Shown here piece by piece: positions 60,907 to 64,000 of a DNA stretch of 64,000 nucleotides. Source of the stretch: Paenibacillus agricola (GTDB lineage Bacteria > Bacillota > Bacilli > Paenibacillales > NBRC-103111); contig NZ_JAAOIW010000003.1 of the NCBI RefSeq assembly GCF_011440305.1, positions 489,577 through 553,576 of the forward strand. Reading direction: 5' to 3'. The notes under the pieces are model-generated. The model searched no databases and was not told the DNA's origin. It saw only the letters and a program-made list of their open reading frames with translations. Both the position numbers and the translations under genes were made by a program. How positions within the stretch are numbered: position 1 is the first letter of the stretch; each line of letters begins with the position of its first letter.

Positions 60907-61120
60907 ATTTTTGCTTTAGGAGAATAGTTTATTTTCGCTCCAGAACCTACTTCCACGTTCATTGCTGCTGCCATGAAAGCAACCCCCTGTTGCACGAAAG
61001 CTTGAAAATGTGCGCTGGTATTATGAGCTTGCGCAGCGGCTTCGTCTTTTCATCGACTTTGAGAGTAATTGTTGATTATGCCCAAGCTGTAATCGTTTCA
61101 ACCGGCAGGCGGTAGGAAGG
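60907..61120. other. Unassigned stretch between IS110 remnant and nitroreductase
   Basis: I see no credible gene. A short minus-strand frame reads MAAAMNVEVGSGAKINYSPK without a good start or recognisable domain. It is probably decayed sequence. Confidence 0.4.
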
Positions 61121-61726
61121 TTAGCCCTCTTTGACTGCTTTTCCTATCGAGATCAACATGACCGGTTGGAACCGTTCTTTGTCCAGGCCAAAAGCTTCAG
61201 CGATCTGGTCCTTCTCATAACCGGCCATCGGGTTGGTGTCATATCCGTGGGCACGGGCAACAAGCATCAGTTGCATCGAAACGAGGCCCGAGTCAATTAG
61301 GTTCATATCACGCAGGTCGGATGCGCCCATGTTCGCATAATAAGGTTTCGCTATTTGTAATTGCATATCCATGATGTCCTGTGGCATGTATCCAAGTTCA
61401 ACTGCTTTGCCGAAAATTTCGTCAATATACTCAATGTTGTTTGCATCGTAAAATACCGCAATGACAGCCGAGGAAGTCAGAGCTTGCGTCTGGTTGAAGG
61501 AGGCCAGCGGTGCAAGTTTTTCTTTGCCTTCAGCACTGTCGATGACAAGGAAACGCCACGGCTGCATGTTAATGGCAGAAGGGGCACGGGAAGCTTCCGC
61601 CAAAATTTCAGTCATTTCCTCCCGGCTGATTTTCACTTCAGGATCGTAGACTTTAACGGAATGGCGCTCCAAGACGATTTTATTGAATTCGTTTGTTTTG
61701 TTGAATTTGCCGGTGATTGTGCTCAT
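61121..61726 (-). CDS. Nitroreductase-family FMN oxidoreductase
   Basis: The product has 201 residues. FMN-binding motifs are 'LERHSVKVYD' (Arg contacts phosphate), 'AEASRAPSAINMQPWRFLVI' and 'VSMQLMLVARAHGYDTNPMA' with 'MLISIGKAVKEG' at the end. Such enzymes reduce nitro groups, quinones or other electrophiles with NAD(P)H. RBS AAAGGAGAG. Upstream on the same strand is a deleted paralogue, and a divergent MerR regulator with a MerR-type promoter facing this gene. It is probably induced by a reactive compound through that regulator. Confidence 0.93.
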   Translation of the reverse strand: MSTITGKFNKTNEFNKIVLERHSVKVYDPEVKISREEMTEILAEASRAPSAINMQPWRFLVIDSAEGKEKLAPLASFNQTQALTSSAVIAVFYDANNIEYIDEIFGKAVELGYMPQDIMDMQLQIAKPYYANMGASDLRDMNLIDSGLVSMQLMLVARAHGYDTNPMAGYEKDQIAEAFGLDKERFQPVMLISIGKAVKEG

Positions 61727-61985
61727 GTAGATTTCTCTCCTTTATATATCGGTTTTAAATTGTACGGCATGCGTTCAGCCAAATTATAAATGTAATCTGC
61801 GTTCAAAAGCATCGCAAAAGATGTATCATTTTGTTGGGTATTAAACATAACAAGAGGACGTACTTTCCCCTTTCCTTCTTCACTCTCAACGACCACTACC
61901 CGCCAAGGTTGTAGATTAACTGATGATAGAGCTGTTGTTCCACATCTTCAATGTTGTCGAAATTTTTTTGTTTTAAAGATGTCAT
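61724..61985 (-). pseudogene. Internally deleted nitroreductase paralogue
   Basis: An ATG at 61985 with AAGGAG 9 nt upstream opens MTSLKQKNFDNIEDVEQQ, stopping after 29 codons. A second frame resumes with GTTALSSVNLQPWRVVVVES, the family FMN-binding segment, and continues to 'MFNTQQNDTSFAMLLN' and KPIYKGEKST. About 35 residues between the two parts (including the RRSIRxYD region) are missing and the frame is shifted. The second frame ends at a TGA overlapping the ATG of the intact nitroreductase. It is dead, but its ribosome binding site and transcript leader survive. Confidence 0.75.
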
Positions 61986-62050
61986 CTTACTTAACTCCTT
62001 TTTTAATATTTGTGAGATCGGGCTACATGTCACTTATCATCACTATGAGG

Positions 62051-62081
62051 ATTGTAAACTATGAAGTATACTTTATAGCAA
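62051..62081 (-). promoter_or_regulatory. MerR-type promoter for the nitroreductase genes
   Basis: On the minus strand TTGCTA (62081-62076), a 19-bp spacer, TACAAT (62056-62051). The spacer contains the centre of a 20-bp dyad CTATGAAGTATACTTTATAG (62059-62078), 9 of 10 pairs matching. An overlong 19-bp spacer with a dyad is the standard MerR arrangement. Confidence 0.75.
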
Positions 62082-62104
62082 GTGAAAAAAACGAGGTGCC
62101 TAAT

Positions 62105-62470
62105 ATGAAGATTAGTGAAGTAGCAAAAATTGTTGACCTTCCTATATCAACTATCCGTTACTATGAGAAAATGGGCATTATCACTGATGATTATATACTG
62201 AGAGAACAGAATAATTATCAGAATTATGCTTTAGAAATCATTCATCATCTAGATGTTGTTAAAAATTGTTTAGCTGTTGGTTTTTCAATCAATGATATAA
62301 AATCCATGATCTCGAAAAATGGAATATCAAAAGATGAACAAACACGCATTATTAAAGAAAAAATATCAGAAATTGAAGACGCTCAAAAAAAATTAGAGGT
62401 TTCCAAAAACAATCTTTACGACATTCTTGAATTGGATATTACGTGTGAGGATGGGTTCGGAAAATATTAA
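62105..62470 (+). CDS. MerR-family transcriptional regulator
   Basis: The ATG at 62105 follows GAGGTG and begins 'MKISEVAKIVDLPISTIRYY', the MerR helix-turn-helix. The 121-residue product continues with 'EKMGIITDDY', a second helix-turn-helix wing and 'AVGFSINDIKSMISKNGIS', then a dimerisation helix (KISEIEDAQKKLEVSKNN). The C-terminal effector part is very short (ILELDITCEDGFGKY) with one Cys, which might sense electrophiles. It is divergent from the nitroreductase and its deleted paralogue, and faces the dyad promoter above. Confidence 0.92.
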   Translation: MKISEVAKIVDLPISTIRYYEKMGIITDDYILREQNNYQNYALEIIHHLDVVKNCLAVGFSINDIKSMISKNGISKDEQTRIIKEKISEIEDAQKKLEVSKNNLYDILELDITCEDGFGKY

Positions 62471-62475
62471 TTTAG

Positions 62476-62688
62476 GGATACTGCGGCAGTAATAAAATCT
62501 TCTGGGGCTTACAAGCACCCTATCTATTGTGGGATAAAACGGATGCAAGCGGTAAGCCTGTGCCCTCTGGTGAATATACGTTGATTCTTAAAGAACCGGT
62601 AACCTTCGATTATTCGGTAAATGGTAAATTTGAATCGATCGTGACTCACCGCGCGGAAAGTGATATAATATCACCGAACATTTACTGA
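62476..62688 (+). pseudogene. 3' fragment of a gene with BsuPI/FlgD-like Ig domain
   Basis: A 70-codon open frame with no start or ribosome binding site reads 'IFWGLQAPYLLWDKTDASGK' then PVPSGEYTLILKEPVTFDY and ends IVTHRAESDIISPNIY. The WDKxDxxGKxVPxGEYT pattern is that of BsuPI (proteinase inhibitor) and FlgD-type Ig-like domains at protein C-termini. It is the last strand of a larger gene whose 5' part has been lost, just after merR. Confidence 0.65.
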
Positions 62689-62722
62689 AACATCAAATGG
62701 AAGATGGAAGGATGAATTACGA

Positions 62723-64000
62723 ATGAACCCTCTTGCTGGGCAGCTCAATAATACAATTGCCAATGAAAATAATAATGTGTACGCGATGTTATCCAACCTT
62801 GGCAAAGAAATTTATTTTCCTAAAGTAGGCATTCTTAGCCAATCCGCAGAAGCTAAAGTAAAAGCAACAACCTTTAATGCCACAATCGGCACTGCACTCG
62901 AAAACGGCGCTCCGATGCATCTCAAGGTTATTCAAGATACGTTATCCGCATACAATCCCAAGGATTTGTATGAATATGCTCCACCTGCCGGCAAGCCCGA
63001 GCTTCGCACCGCATGGCGCAAAAAGATGCTAGAAGAGAACCCTTCGCTCTCCGACAAAGGCTTAGGCAATCCAATTGTAACGAATGCCCTTACCCACGGT
63101 CTTAGCATCGTAGCCGATTTGTTCGCTGATGCTGGTGATACCGTCATCGTTCCCGACAAAAATTGGGAAAACTATGAGCTGACCTTCGGCATTCGCCGCG
63201 GTGCCGAGCTTCTATTATACCCGCTATATAACAGCGAGCGCCGCTTTAATGCAGAGGGTCTTCGTGAATCCCTGCTTGCACAGCAAGGCAAAGGTAAAGC
63301 GATTGTTTTGTTGAATTTCCCGAACAACCCCACAGGCTACACCCCAGGTGTTGAGGAAGGCAAAGAAATCGTTGCTGTTATTAAGGAAGCCGCAGAAGCC
63401 GGGATTAATGTCGTTGCTGTCACAGATGATGCCTACTTTGGCTTGTTTTTTGAAGAATCGATGCAGGAGTCCTTGGCTGGTCAGCTTGCTGACCTTCATC
63501 CAAGAGTGCTGTCCATCAAGATCGATGGAGCCACTAAGGAAGAATTCGTCTGGGGTTTCCGTGTGGGCTTCATTACTTACGCAGGGCAAAGCGAGCCAAT
63601 GCTTGCTGCATTGGAGCAAAAAACGATGGGCATTATCCGCGCTACCATTTCAAGCGGCCCCCACCCTTCGCAAACCTTTGTGCTTCATGCGTTGAACGCT
63701 CCTGAATTTACAGCGCAAAAACAGGAAAAAGCAGCGATCATGAAAGGCCGTGCCAACAAAGTAAAAGCCATTCTTGACACAGGCAAATATAATGAGGGCT
63801 GGGAGTACTACCCCTTCAATTCCGGTTACTTCATGTGCTTAAAACTAAAAACTGTTGATGCCGAAACATTGCGCGTCCATCTATTGAACCAATATGGCGT
63901 TGGTACGATCGCGCTAGGTGAAACGGATCTGCGGGTTGCTTTCTCTTGCATCGAAGAAAACAATCTCGAAGAGCTGTTCGAAACGATTTACAGTGGTGTA
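62723..64000 (+). CDS. Class I/II aminotransferase, 3' end beyond window
   Basis: The frame is open for 426 codons to the window end, so the last residues are missing. PLP-enzyme motifs: 'LTHGLSIVADLFADAGDTVI' (cofactor phosphate region), 'LLNFPNNPTGYTPG' (Asn), 'VVAVTDDAYFGLFFEES' (Asp and Tyr), 'KIDGATKEEFVWGFRVGFIT' (internal Lys and Arg). The N-terminus lacks the normal aminotransferase start and reads 'MNPLAGQLNNTIANENNNVY'. Amino-acid substrate unknown. RBS GGAAGG. Confidence 0.88.
   Translation, partial: MNPLAGQLNNTIANENNNVYAMLSNLGKEIYFPKVGILSQSAEAKVKATTFNATIGTALENGAPMHLKVIQDTLSAYNPKDLYEYAPPAGKPELRTAWRKKMLEENPSLSDKGLGNPIVTNALTHGLSIVADLFADAGDTVIVPDKNWENYELTFGIRRGAELLLYPLYNSERRFNAEGLRESLLAQQGKGKAIVLLNFPNNPTGYTPGVEEGKEIVAVIKEAAEAGINVVAVTDDAYFGLFFEESMQESLAGQLADLHPRVLSIKIDGATKEEFVWGFRVGFITYAGQSEPMLAALEQKTMGIIRATISSGPHPSQTFVLHALNAPEFTAQKQEKAAIMKGRANKVKAILDTGKYNEGWEYYPFNSGYFMCLKLKTVDAETLRVHLLNQYGVGTIALGETDLRVAFSCIEENNLEELFETIYSGV

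Noticed and set aside
61979-62104. N-terminal extension of the MerR regulator
   Set aside because: The extension would run through the promoter dyad; the ATG at 62105 has a GAGGTG box and starts the MerR helix exactly.
1-64000. tRNA, rRNA or replication origin
   Set aside because: I saw no tRNA cloverleaf, no rRNA segments and no DnaA-box cluster, although I could not run a tRNA search.

Overview
The window looks like a chromosomal segment of an endospore-forming Gram-positive bacterium of the Paenibacillus type. This rests on AGGAGG-type ribosome binding sites, TTG and GTG starts, CotS-like and YheC/YheD-like spore coat genes, a YesM/YesN two-component pair beside a carbohydrate ABC importer, an ECF vitamin transporter under a TPP riboswitch, and a ba3-type oxidase with a tiny subunit IIa. 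I see no rRNA, tRNA, CRISPR array, replication origin or intact mobile element. Both ends cut through genes: a glycosyltransferase on the left and an aminotransferase on the right.

Region by region. 1-7.7 kb is a probable spore-surface glycan locus: two divergent blocks of family-4 glycosyltransferases (one fused to a family-2 domain), a CotS-like kinase-fold protein, and nucleotide-sugar enzymes of the RmlA-long and ManC types, with a decayed epimerase fragment between them. 7.8-14.4 kb is a sugar or sugar-alcohol catabolic island: class II aldolase, FGGY kinase and zinc dehydrogenase in one operon, followed by two DeoR regulators and a ROK kinase. One DeoR gene and the catabolic operon share an identical 12-bp motif just downstream of both -10 boxes. 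14.5-15.2 kb holds a broken GDPD gene. 15.5-19.6 kb is a 1360-residue protein made mainly of about 114 decapeptide repeats arranged in higher-order 70- and 60-residue units. 19.9-24.8 kb holds a split chromate transporter, a YheC/D coat protein, an oxidoreductase and a cyclase. 24.9-30.6 kb holds a secreted DUF3298/stalk-domain protein and a tight four-gene operon (glycosyltransferase, alpha/alpha-toroid protein, ManC, DUF1861 beta-propeller) that I read as a candidate GDP-mannose-fed mannoside pathway.

31-41.7 kb holds rplY/ctc with an attenuator-like leader, a PadR/FtsW-like pair, a GH127 arabinofuranosidase flanked by AraC regulators, a pyruvate kinase lacking the extra C-terminal domain, EcsC- and DUF3817-type proteins and a soluble-type acyl-ACP desaturase. 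41.9-44.3 kb is a three-gene ba3 oxidase operon. 44.5-48.3 kb is tenA-ykoC-ykoD-ykoE for a thiamine precursor, controlled by a TPP riboswitch with a recognisable antiterminator. 48.4-52.2 kb has an acidic Ala-rich secreted protein, a CE7 esterase, phosphatidylserine decarboxylase and KduI. 52.4-59.8 kb is a polysaccharide-utilisation block: YesM/YesN, lipoprotein plus two permeases, and a Cys-type sulfatase. 60-62.7 kb is a decayed region with a GNAT acetyltransferase, an IS110 remnant, a MerR/nitroreductase pair, a deleted nitroreductase paralogue and a protein 3' fragment.

Functionally the window is dominated by carbohydrate metabolism (coat glycans, mannosides, arabinosides, sulfated or uronate glycans) with local regulation by DeoR, AraC, YesN, PadR, MerR and a riboswitch. 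All family names come from reading motifs and overall sequence character, not from database searches.
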